A DNA stretch of 64,000 bases, taken from assembly GCA_018389105.1 (NCBI GenBank), contig JACATO010000319.1:806001-870000 (forward strand), in the 5' to 3' direction. This stretch comes from Nautilus pompilius (taxonomy: Eukaryota; Mollusca; Cephalopoda; Nautilida; Nautilidae). Of the stretch, positions 23,828 through 33,330 are shown piece by piece (position 1 is the first letter of the stretch; every line of letters starts with the position of its first letter). Both the position numbers and the translations under genes were made by a program. Under the pieces are notes generated by a model. It was given only the letters and a program-made list of their open reading frames with translations, did not search any database and was not told the DNA's origin.

Positions 23828-24712
23828 ATTGGCTAATTACATCTGCCTTGTGGATGAGCTTTATCTTTGATTAAAATGAAGTTATCTCCAATTTCACCTG
23901 CACAAGGTGTCATATAGGAATCCAGAATTCCATCCTTAGGGTACTTTCATGAAACACATGCAGTTCTATATGCCTACCCAATGAAATTCTTGCCCAGGCT
24001 ATCACATCTCAAACATCAAAGTGATCCCTTTCCATGATGCCTGTGGGCTGGTTGCATGTTCCACATTCCTCCAGATATGTGAACAAGTCACATTAAGGCT
24101 AAATCTTCACTCACCAGTAAGGAAAACATGGTCACACTCATGTGTCCAAGTGAAATGTTTGTAGTACCAGTTCCACTGCTCCTGCTTATGGTGGCAGGTC
24201 AAGGGAATACACACAATAGGTCATCCTGTATGGAGATATTTTTCATGCACCCTCCTGCATATTGGTGAGTCTGATACCAACTTCCCTGCCAGAAGCAAGT
24301 TGAGCCAACATTAAAATTCTGCCTTGTTAAGCCAAGAGTGACACATAGTGATCATCTGCTGGGGATTGTTACCCTTGGTGAACCTTGAACTAGTCTTCAG
24401 ATAATGTCTTCATGGCCAAGCAACCACCTTAGTCTCTGACTGTCTCACCTCTATCCTACCAATGGTTTTCCACCTTACAGAATCTAATATGCCAAATAGG
24501 TATGGCTACCCATTTTTAGGATTCCCCTTCGAAACAAATATCCTAACAAAGCCCAAATTTATATGAACACAAGCCACTTTTCTTCTTGTCTTTATACCAA
24601 AGTGCAATTTGTGTTTTTACTGGAACTCATTTTACATATTCCTTTAATATGAGTTGTATTATATAAAAAGGAGTTCATGTTCATCATTTGGTAAAAAAAA
24701 CTATTTTGGATA
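23828..24712 (-). mobile_element. Tc1-like transposon remnant, copy B
   Basis: Colinear with copy A (6010-7195) over most of its length. The shared landmarks include the stretch after ATTAAAATGAAGTTATCTCC at 23873 (6353 in copy A), the AACAAATATCCTAACAAAGC block (24533; 7036 in copy A) and the outer end near 24700. It carries further indels relative to copy A and is cut short on the left, where the C-terminal region of copy A has no counterpart. It is an inactive member of the same family, inserted in the same orientation. Confidence 0.75.
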
Positions 24713-24999
24713 TGGTTTTGTTAGTTAGTTACTTAACTTTAGAAATCCAGTATATATAAAGCCATATTTTCATTTTGTAAATGTACATTTTTGCAGATGT
24801 TAATTGATACATTTAAATCTCTTTCATATTTATTTGCAATTTGCCTAACAAATGTTTTATTCATCTTTGTAGAAGATAGATTAAACTGAGAAGCAGGTGG
24901 TAGAAAGTAGAAAAACATTTTAATTCATGTCAAGCTTGAATCTAGACAATTTCAACTATCTCAAAGTTTGTTTGCTTCCACAGCCATAGCATTAACAGG

Positions 25000-25480
25000 A
25001 TTACCATCTTGTAAGTACTGAATACTAGATGATTAGTATTGGAATCAATGATTCACTGTTCCAGTATTTCAAGCAGAGTGTACTTAGGATTATGTCATAG
25101 CATCTTTTTCCAGCTTTTGAAAATGGAGATATTGCACCTCCAATTTATATGCGGGCATGTTAAGTCATTGACAATACACTTGTTGAGGTTTCACCTGACA
25201 ATAATGCTATTAGATTCTTAGAATAGTTGAATAAATATGATAATCTTACTTTTACCTTGGAAACAAAAACTGATGTTAAACTTTCTTTTCTGGATGTTGT
25301 GTTTAAGAGATAAAGCATTAACATAAATCTGTATGCATTCAACATTTTACTTATGAATAGTATTCTTTTATTCTTTTGATTCAATGAAAATCTTGCTTAT
25401 TCTTTTTCATTGTGCATAATATTTACTCTTCCTATACTCATTCCATTTAAGTGACTACAAAGAGAAAGGTACTCGATGCC
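25000..25480 (+). mobile_element. possible Penelope-like retroelement tail
   Basis: Plus-strand translation gives NLTFTLETKTDVKLSFLDVV (about 25238-25300). It resembles the FTxExExxxxLPFLDV block after the polymerase core of Penelope-like elements. It is followed about 55 bases on by LLMNSILLFxFNENLAYS, which resembles their F-T-G-L-x-x-x-F-x-S-F-x-P-x-x-Y-K block. A GIY-YIG domain would be expected next, but I cannot make it out convincingly. The piece is decayed and the family call is tentative. Confidence 0.35.
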
Positions 25481-27019
25481 CTAATTTATAAAGACAATTA
25501 AAATTATCTCAAATTTATTTCTACATATATTTAGAGTATACCTTCAATATTAGTGGTAAATTGAGATGTTTGTTTCCATCTAAAAACAGTATTGCATTAA
25601 CTCATTCTATCAATTGTCAGTACCATAGTTAATGATACACTGGAAAATTATCTAAGGTAACATGAATGATTTCAATCACATCTTTCACTTGTGAGAATAT
25701 GACATTACTAAATCACATGGCATGTTCAAGGCTTGTTTGCCTTGATGATGGCAAAATTCTTGTCAAGTCATATATTATATTTCTTTTTTTAAAAAAGATA
25801 GAATCCATTTATTTACTGTCAAAAATCTAATCTAAATATGCAAAATTCTTTTGCTCCATTATTCATGTCAAGAATTCTTTTTCTCTACATCTGGGCTAAT
25901 CTCTTATATTCACTCAGTATGTAATCTACATATTAATGATGACCAGTTTAAAAGTTTTTTTTTAGTCGAGTTTTTCTTTGACATTTTTTAAAATTTAAAT
26001 TATGTCTTGTTTGACTAATTCATTTGTTATTTTAAACTTTTTATTTAAAAATATTTATGGAAAGTGAACATTTTTCTAAATTAAAAATTTTTGAATCAAT
26101 TTTACATATGAAAAAGTTATTTTAAAACTCATTTATTATTAGTCTTCAAATGGAATAATATTTTTGTTTTGTTTTGTTTAGCCGTATACTGACAGTCTCT
26201 ACATCCAGGTCTGGGCTGCTAATGTTGTCTAATAAACATGCTAAACATTTTAAAAATTCATTATTGCAAAGTCAGGTTGCACCAAAAAATTCGAAAAAGT
26301 ATACCTAATAAAAATCTATTACTGTTAACACAAATAAAAAGCCTTGCATAGATATGCATGCAAGAAACAGCCACCAGATTATGACAAGCCAAGGTGTCAG
26401 AAACATAAGTACTGGAAGTGCTCAAACAAAAAGTTCTATGTTTGTTGATGTGCACATCAACTAGGGAAAGCCAGGGGTTATCTTCATTGGAATTGTCATG
26501 TCCTTACTGCTGTTGACAACTCTACTGAAAGAAATGGCAATACAAGTGCTTTGGAATGTAGTGACAGTCTTTGTTTCCTGGAGTGAAGCATGGTGAACAA
26601 CAGAAGTACATTGTGACATTGTGACTTGCAAGAAGTAAGGATCCATCATGAACCCTTCAAATGTTATTATGTATCAGTATTTGTTATCTGTCATATACTA
26701 AAAAAAATAATAATAATTTGATAAAGCAGCAGGGTACCAGTTCATGAAACCGGTTGAACTGCATGCTAAAATCATAATACTGCAAATTACAAAGAGATGG
26801 GGGTTAATGTGTGTCAAATTCAAATGATTACATGGCCTAGAAAACAAAAGACCTTTGTGATTATTAATATTGTCAAAATCAGCTACTACTCGGTAAGATA
26901 AAACTATAAATGTTTATGGAAAAGTCTATTAGGGAAGCCATTTTATTAATAGTTTGCATAAAAAAATATCAAATGCTATCAAATATTTTTAAAACTTCTT
27001 AAATCATAATCCATTTGTG
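25481..27019. other. AT-rich intergenic DNA, no gene recognised
   Basis: Very AT-rich with T runs and one short ATA/ATAA repeat near 26700. No gene or RNA identified. Confidence 0.5.
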
Positions 27020-27021
27020 TA

Positions 27022-27047
27022 CAAGGTCTGTCGAAAAAGTATCCGAC
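27022..27047 (+). repeat. mariner left terminal inverted repeat
   Basis: It starts CAAGGTCTGTC just inside the TA at 27020-27021 and pairs with the inverted copy at the right end with a few mismatches. Confidence 0.88.
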
Positions 27048-28239
27048 TTTATTTTTTCCTGTGGGAAGTAATGACGTTAGGGAGGCAAAAGTGTGCATAG
27101 TGGAGCTGCATGCCTTCGTGCGCATGCGTGGTTTTAGGCAGGCTTGCTGGATGCATCAGTTGCTGTCAGGAAGCCATTGTGTTAGGTGCTGTACCACTTA
27201 CTTGTCGCATTTCATTTCGACCGTGATGACGGAACGTGTGGAGCAATGATCTTGCATCAAGTTTTGCCAAAAGCTTGGAGATACCCAAGTGGAAGCAATT
27301 CGCAAAAAAATTCAACAGGCTTTTGTTGACAATGCCATGGGTGTTACCCAAATAAAGGAATGGTTGGTACAACAGGTTCAAAGATGGCCGCACCAGTGGG
27401 GGGAGGGACCAGCGTTCAGGAGGGGGCCGTCAATAAGCCGCAATGCAGTTATTGAGAAAGTGTGGACCTTGATAATGGAGAATCAAGATTCTGCACATGC
27501 AATTTTAAAGGATGATTTGGGTTTGCGCTGTGCCCAAGCTGCTTTCTCAGGAACAACGACTTCGTCTTGAGGTTGCGCAGGACCTGCTGGATACTGCCAT
27601 CAGGGATCCTGAGTTCCAGAATACCGTGATAACTGGAGATGAGACGTGGGTGTACAGGTACAACCCGGAAACAAAGCTCAGTCATCACAGTGGAAGCACC
27701 CAACGTCAGGTCCAGAGCAAAATCAAGGTGATGCTGCCTGTTTTCTTCAACTACCGAGGCGTTGTGCATCACGAATACGCACCAGAAGAACAAACAGTTA
27801 CAAAGGAGTACTATCAGGAAGTCCTCTGACGTCTTTGTGATGCACTTCGGCACGAGACCGGATCTGTGGGCCTCGCAAAACTGGCAGCTGCATCATGACA
27901 ACACCCCGGCTCATTTGTCGCAGCTGATCCAAGGTTTCTTGGCAAAGAAAGGCATTTCGTTCATTTGCCAGGCTTCCTACTCTCCAGACATGGCTTCTTC
28001 TGACTTCTGGTTGTCCCCAGAAATGAAGATGCCACTGAAAGGCTCCCGCTTTGAGAGCCGAGAGGACATCATGCGGAATGCAATGGCGGAGCTGAGAGCC
28101 ATTCCGAAAGCATTCCAGACATGCTTCAAACAGTGGAAGGATCGCTGGGCTAAGTGTGCAGAGGCACAAGGGGCCCACTTCGAATGGGGATTAGCAATTG
28201 AACCTCACCATGTACATAATTTTTTTTTCTGAGCCTAAG

Positions 28240-28265
28240 GTTGGATACTTTTTTGACAGACCTCA
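28240..28265 (-). repeat. mariner right terminal inverted repeat
   Basis: On the minus strand it starts TGAGGTCTGTC. It differs from the left repeat at the first bases and at two internal positions. The TA duplication follows at 28266-28267. Confidence 0.88.
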
Positions 28266-28341
28266 TATGATAACATTTGAGAAATATGTATTGTTCATTT
28301 AGTCTAATATGACTGATTACAACATTTATTTATTTGTCTAC

Positions 28342-28343
28342 AG
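28342..28343 (+). promoter_or_regulatory. 3' splice site before TMEM45-like copy 3
   Basis: ATTTGTCTACAG|GTTTTTGATC. The exon start GTTTTTG is identical to that of copy 4. The mariner's right end lies only 76 bases upstream, leaving a short stretch with TCTAATATGACTGAT as a possible branch-point region. Confidence 0.8.
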
Positions 28344-28379
28344 GTTTTTGATCATCTGACTGAAGACTGTTCCTACACT

Positions 28380-29207
28380 ATGGATAAATTTACTGGACAT
28401 GCTCTTCCTGGATCTTTTTTCATACTATTTGCCTTTTGGTGGACCACTCAAATCTTTAGCCGATTTTTCCAGTGCAAGAAAAAAAATAAAAATTTCACAT
28501 CCACTTTAACATATCCATGCACCTTCTTGTTTGAATGGTTAAAAAACTGGCCTATTGAAGCAATATTTAAAATTCTATTTCCTTTGGTAGGGTTTTTTAG
28601 TGAGATGATCTATGGTCTTGTGTATCCTTTGTATGGTGGCAACTGGCACCATGTGGCCATGTACTTGATGTTTGTGTTGATGGGTATAGCAGACCTCTTG
28701 ATGTTCTACACAACATGTCTTCCTACAAGCACTGACTATGTCATCCTGGCATTGACTCTGATGACTGAACTGATCTTGATAAAATTCCACATTACTGGAA
28801 CCAAGCCTGTAAATATCTTCGCTCACTTTCTGCTAATTTACATAGTGGTTGCCTCAATCTTGCTGCTGTTGCTCGAGATTAAGTATCGGCATAACATCCT
28901 GATATCTCTTGTGCGGACATACCTATTTTTTCTTCAAGGAACATGGTTATGGCAGACAGGATACATTTTAACGGGCTTCAAGAAATTCAGTATGGATTTG
29001 ACAACCCAACACAAGGAAGCATTAATTACATCGTTCTTCATAATGCACTGCGCTGGGCTGTTTATCTTTATGCTGTTGACTGGCACACTCATCAGCTGCT
29101 ACTGGTCGCACCAAGGATGCCCTGAGGATGGCGCTGTGATGCACAAAGATAAAGTGAGAAGTTTATCTGGAAATGATGAGTGTAATGGCGAATACAGTCC
29201 AGCATGA
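28380..29207 (+). CDS. TMEM45-like: TMEM45-like seven-pass membrane protein, copy 3
   Basis: Complete 275-residue TMEM45/DUF716 protein starting MDKFTGHALPGSFF, nearly the family consensus. Hydrophobic segments lie near residues 7-26, 60-80, 92-111, 120-137, 146-166, 174-197 and 215-240. All polar landmarks are kept: H7, E75 (in FSEMIYG), H90-H91 (GNWHH), TDY (118-120), E130 and H137 in TM4, YRHN (169-172), LQGTWLWQ (185-192) and the TM7 HC pair (223-224). It has C32 and C47 but replaces the later cysteines of the cluster found in the other copies (FLFEW instead of CLCG). The soluble C-tail (241-275) is short and polar. It is closest to copy 4. The 36-base 5' UTR piece in this exon is open in frame, so the start rests on family alignment. 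A mariner lies in the intron just upstream. Confidence 0.92.
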   Translation: MDKFTGHALPGSFFILFAFWWTTQIFSRFFQCKKKNKNFTSTLTYPCTFLFEWLKNWPIEAIFKILFPLVGFFSEMIYGLVYPLYGGNWHHVAMYLMFVLMGIADLLMFYTTCLPTSTDYVILALTLMTELILIKFHITGTKPVNIFAHFLLIYIVVASILLLLLEIKYRHNILISLVRTYLFFLQGTWLWQTGYILTGFKKFSMDLTTQHKEALITSFFIMHCAGLFIFMLLTGTLISCYWSHQGCPEDGAVMHKDKVRSLSGNDECNGEYSPA

Positions 29208-29417
29208 CAAACTACTGACATTTCTCAAGTCAGTCAGTTGATTTTTATCTAAGTTTTCTTTTTTTTTTTTCCGCTTCTTTATATTGGTGGGGGACGGAGT
29301 CTGACAAGCTGTGAATGGAAAACTGCAACAGTGCAGGACATGAGCACTGCACCACTTGTGATAGGAGTATCTGTCTGCAGTAGTTCATAGCTTTTTTTTC
29401 ATGTATTCAGCAAGCAA

Positions 29418-29423
29418 AATAAA
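29418..29423 (+). terminator. candidate polyadenylation signal, TMEM45-like copy 3
   Basis: AATAAA lies 211 bases downstream of the stop codon, the first canonical hexamer noticed. Confidence 0.45.
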
Positions 29424-31429
29424 AAAGTAATCTGCATGAATTAATTTTAATCCACCTTATTAGTTTCTCAAGCTTTTATACCCTGTAAAAATGAAAATCC
29501 CATCACATCTAAACAGGTCACAATGCCCCACACGAATCTGTTGGCACCACCACTGAAGGTCTTTAAATGACAATTCCAGGAAATCACGATTATAATTCAG
29601 TGTCAGGGTTCAGATGAATAATTTGGTTTTGAAATAGAAAATAACAAAGGCAAACAGAAAAGAAAAATAATACATGCAATTATTAAAAAACACTAAAATA
29701 AATTACAATTTGCACATATCTCTAAAAATAAATTATGTGGTAGTAAAGGGGATTGATAATATTCAGAGTTGAGAGAGATTAAATTACATTTGAATTTAAA
29801 AGTACAACTACAATACATAGGCACATGATTACCTAAGAGGTCCAAGTCCCTCAAATGCAAGTGAAAGCAAAAATGCCTACAAATACAGTTTACATAAAGT
29901 TGATTTTTTCTCTTTTTCCTAAGTATATAAAACAGAAAAACTACCCAATGACATTTATTTTTTTTAAAACTTTTTATATTTTAAAATTAACCATTTGTGT
30001 CGAAAATACTTAACCTATAAATAAATGCTTTAGGGTTAAAGCATCTTTTAATATTTTTTCCAGAATCATGAATATTATTTATATAAGCCATCTCCAAATC
30101 TTGTAGGTTACGGGTAACTTTGCTTTAATACCTATGAATAATGTGTTGTTCGATAATACAAAATAAAGATGCACTTTTCATATCCTCATGAAAAGATTTT
30201 ATTTAGCATGTATATTATATTTTAGTATTACAGACATATCACTTCGTGTTTCTTTCTTGTATACATTTGTTGTTTTTTATGTATTTCGTAAATTAAAAGC
30301 CACAGTATAAGCCCCAGTCACAGATCATTTAGTCTCAAGGATTAATACATCGCAGTGATTCTGTTACACGCTAGTTCCATTGAAACATCATTTGTGGAGG
30401 CACCAATTACTGGTAAATAATGAAGTTTAATCATCACTGCAGAAGTCTATTTCAGACAAAACGAAATCATTCAGAAATGAAATTTTTAGACCAACTTCTC
30501 TTCCTCTCACTCCCTCTCTCTAGTAGTTTGAAATCATGCTCCTCCAAAAGATGCAACAAATGATGAAAGCTGCACTTATATCAGTGGAAGAACTATTTAT
30601 TTCAGTTAAAATAACTGTCAGCTGAGTACACAATGAAATTAATTGGTAAGACTCTGAAGCTTTTGTCTCTCTTTAATGTTTTCCTTTTTTTAAAAAAACA
30701 ACAACATTACTTCCAGTTTTGTAACCTGTAATGGCAGATTTGTCAAAATCATTAAGTTGACTAAATTTAACAATTGGACATAAGTTACTATTTTCATTTT
30801 AAAGTTATCAAGTACAATTTTGCTGCTCAAGATAATTTTATTTTGTTGCTGCAGTAGGATGGAAATTTGATTCTTCCGAAAACCAAAAGCAGGTTTCCAA
30901 CTCTTAAAAATAAATAGATAAATAAATAATTAGATAAATAATAATAAGAGTTTGAAGGACAAAAATTACACTGGTCAACACAACTTTTGCTGACTTATAT
31001 CTGAGACTTGTTTCTTGGGGGTGCTGAACTCAAACATCACATTGGTTTTTGCCTATCACGTCAAGTTTTGGCTCTACAGCTTACCCCCATTTTTGATCAA
31101 TCGCCATAAAAAAGTACCCGATTACAATGATTTCCACAATTACCTCAACCCTATTCTTATCATTTTATTTAGAATACCATTCCAACAAACAATACCATGA
31201 ATCAATTTTGAGATTAACAAATATATTGGTTAACTATGACATATCAGGTCAAAATATTGAGATAGAAAAATATAAATCGATGCTAGAATTGAATGAATTT
31301 TAGTCAAAAATGGGCACAAACTAATCCAGAATATTCTTATCATTTCATTTAGAATACCATACAAACAAAACAATGACAGACATGGGTGTATTTACATTAA
31401 CTGATATCAGTAAATGACACATTCTTCCT
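29424..31429. other. AT-rich DNA after TMEM45-like copy 3, no gene recognised
   Basis: No coding content recognised. Two near-identical pieces of about 40 bases (around 31153-31192 and 31333-31374) lie 180 bases apart in direct orientation. They may belong to the non-coding end of the element fragment that follows. Confidence 0.5.
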
Positions 31430-31835
31430 TCATGGATTAGATTTTTGTTTGTAGGCTTTTCTGGAGTGCTTCATTTCCAGACAGTCGCTTTTAATACTCC
31501 AACAGTAGTCTGCCATCATGTGAGCATCCCACCTTCCTTGGTATCACTCCTCCATAGCTTGCATATCTTGATGGAACCTTTCACCTTGCTCATCACTTAT
31601 GTCACCTAGATTTCCAGAAAATTTATCAAGATGACTGTTCAAGAAATGAACCTTTATGCTCATGTTGTAACCCAGATGATGAAAATTCTTAAACAATGTT
31701 TGAATAAGATCTTTGTAATTTTCAGCTTTTTTGTTTCCAAGGAAATTTTTCACAACAGCCACGAAAGAATTCCATGCACTTTTCTCCATATCATTCATGG
31801 AGCTTGTGAAATGTTGATCTTTTAGAAAATCAAAT
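31430..31835 (-). mobile_element. fragment of an unnamed dispersed element with a conserved protein
   Basis: The minus strand encodes a stretch containing NFLGNKKAENYKDL, SIKVHFLNSHLDKF and SDEQGERFHQDMQAMEE. From memory, very similar sequences recur as uncharacterised multi-copy proteins in many invertebrate genomes, which suggests a transposable element. I cannot assign it to a superfamily. It is broken and only the C-terminal part of the protein is present. Confidence 0.5.
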
Positions 31836-32385
31836 TACTTTAACCAAACCAACAAAGAAAACCAAGCAACAACAAAAATCATCATTGCCAGCTCCCAGAA
31901 ATTTATCCATTGCTCCATTAAAGATTTCCTGCCACAAATACTTCTCTTGCTTGAAACTGCACTTTTCAGAAGCAAGCGGTGTAACTTAGTGTTGAGGAAT
32001 GTCTAAGAAAACCAGACAACTATTTACTATCCACACTCCATAAGTACCTGGAAAACCTTACAAAAAATCTTCATTTTTGGATGTGGGAGGAAATGAGAGC
32101 ACACAGAGGAAAATATTACTCTAAAGATCGTCAATGCAAATGATCTGAAGATGATTACTAGTTTAGCAAAGTCTTCACCATCTACAGTATATGCCCTGAA
32201 ACTTACAAGTGATTTTGTTAACAAAGAATTGTAGATTTTAACCAAAAACAACAAAAAAATGCACATTTTAAAATTCTCTCTATTCAAAGAACATTTTATT
32301 TCTTATAAAATAAAGTTTTGTTACACAACACACAAAAAGTTGAGTCATTCTATCTATAATTGCTCTTTTAAAAAAAATCTATCTT
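31836..32385. other. no gene recognised
   Basis: Short chance frames only. It lies between two element fragments. Confidence 0.5.
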
Positions 32386-33330
32386 CAAGTATGAAATGTT
32401 CCAACGTGGTGAAGAGGAGCTGATTAAACAGCATAAGACAGATAAGAACCCTATAAACAATGTGAACACAGAAGACACAAATGACATGGTCAAATAAGCA
32501 CACCTAGTCACTGATCAAGGGAGATATAATATGTTGAAGAAATCAGCAAGAAGTATGCATGCCAATGTTACTGATCACGTTGCATTGAAACTATACAAGT
32601 AATACTGTGAAGTGTCAAAAGAAACAATGACCTATGATTAAAAGTGTTGTGGTACGTTCTGTACTCACCAATAAGCTCATGTGTGCCCAGATAGACTTGA
32701 CAGATGTGCAATCCAGGGCACAGAACTCATTCAAGTGGATTCCCATCTACCAAGGTTATTTGATCAAATTTGTAATCAGACGTGTTCTAACTTCAAAATA
32801 CACTGCTGAGGTTTCCCATCACCCACTGGATATTTTTATTGGCACTTTATCTATTTTAAAGTGACAATAGTAGTGAGTTCACAGCTGAGATGATCAGGAA
32901 ATTAAAAATTTGTGGCCTAAACTTGTCATGGTCCATGGCAAACCACATGCCCAATCAGAGTTCAGTAGAGCACACCAATGGCAGCAAAAAAGATGTGCTT
33001 GTGGCTTGGATGAACAATAACAGCACAAATGACTGGTTAAACAGTATAGTCTTTGCAAGTTGCAGATAAACTCTAGTCTTCATTCTGGCATCAAAGGGTC
33101 TCCATGCACTATGTTTGGCTGCAATGCTAAAATGGTCTGACATCTTTCCTGCCAGCAGAAATTATCAAGCACATACAGAGTGAAGACAATCTGGTGGTGT
33201 TACTAGCCATTCCTCAATCTGTTGCAGTATCTGATAACACCACTCCTGCATCACTTGATCTGAGTTTGCCTCATATTAGCCAGCAAGTGGCCACCAGTAT
33301 GTCCAAGCTAGGAAGTAATATCAGCAGTAT
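32386..33330 (+). mobile_element. integrase fossil of the KRBA2/SCAND3 type
   Basis: The plus strand shows a retroviral-type integrase core (rve) most like the integrase regions of vertebrate KRBA2 and SCAND3, which are related to Ginger/Gypsy-type integrases. A zinc-binding-like N-terminal part (about 32386-32630), the catalytic core (about 32640-33100) and a C-terminal linker (to about 33330) follow in order. The copy is broken by several changes and no flanking terminal repeats were recognised. It is an old fossil. Confidence 0.6.

Larger units (their letters stand above)
27022..28265 (+). mobile_element. mariner transposon with both inverted ends and TA duplication
   Basis: The 1244-bp element is bounded by inverted repeats sharing GGTCTGTC and AAAAAGTATCC, with a TA on each side (27020-27021 and 28266-28267), as expected for mariner. 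The transposase reads from ATG at 27226. A stop follows seven codons later (27247-27249). Further blocks include EAIRKKIQQAFVDNAMGVTQ (27292), VITGDETWVYR (about 27628, first D), WQLHHDNTPAH (about 27880, second D) and YSPDMASSDFW (about 27978, third D, about 34 residues on, so D,D34D). At least a stop, a deletion or rearrangement near 27385-27430 and two later frame changes make it inactive. It resembles the widespread SETMAR/GVQW3-like mariners. The well-kept ends suggest it is younger than the neighbouring fossils. Confidence 0.93.

Noticed and set aside
27646-28178. Additional overlapping frames in the mariner
   Set aside because: They are shadows of the transposase in other frames.
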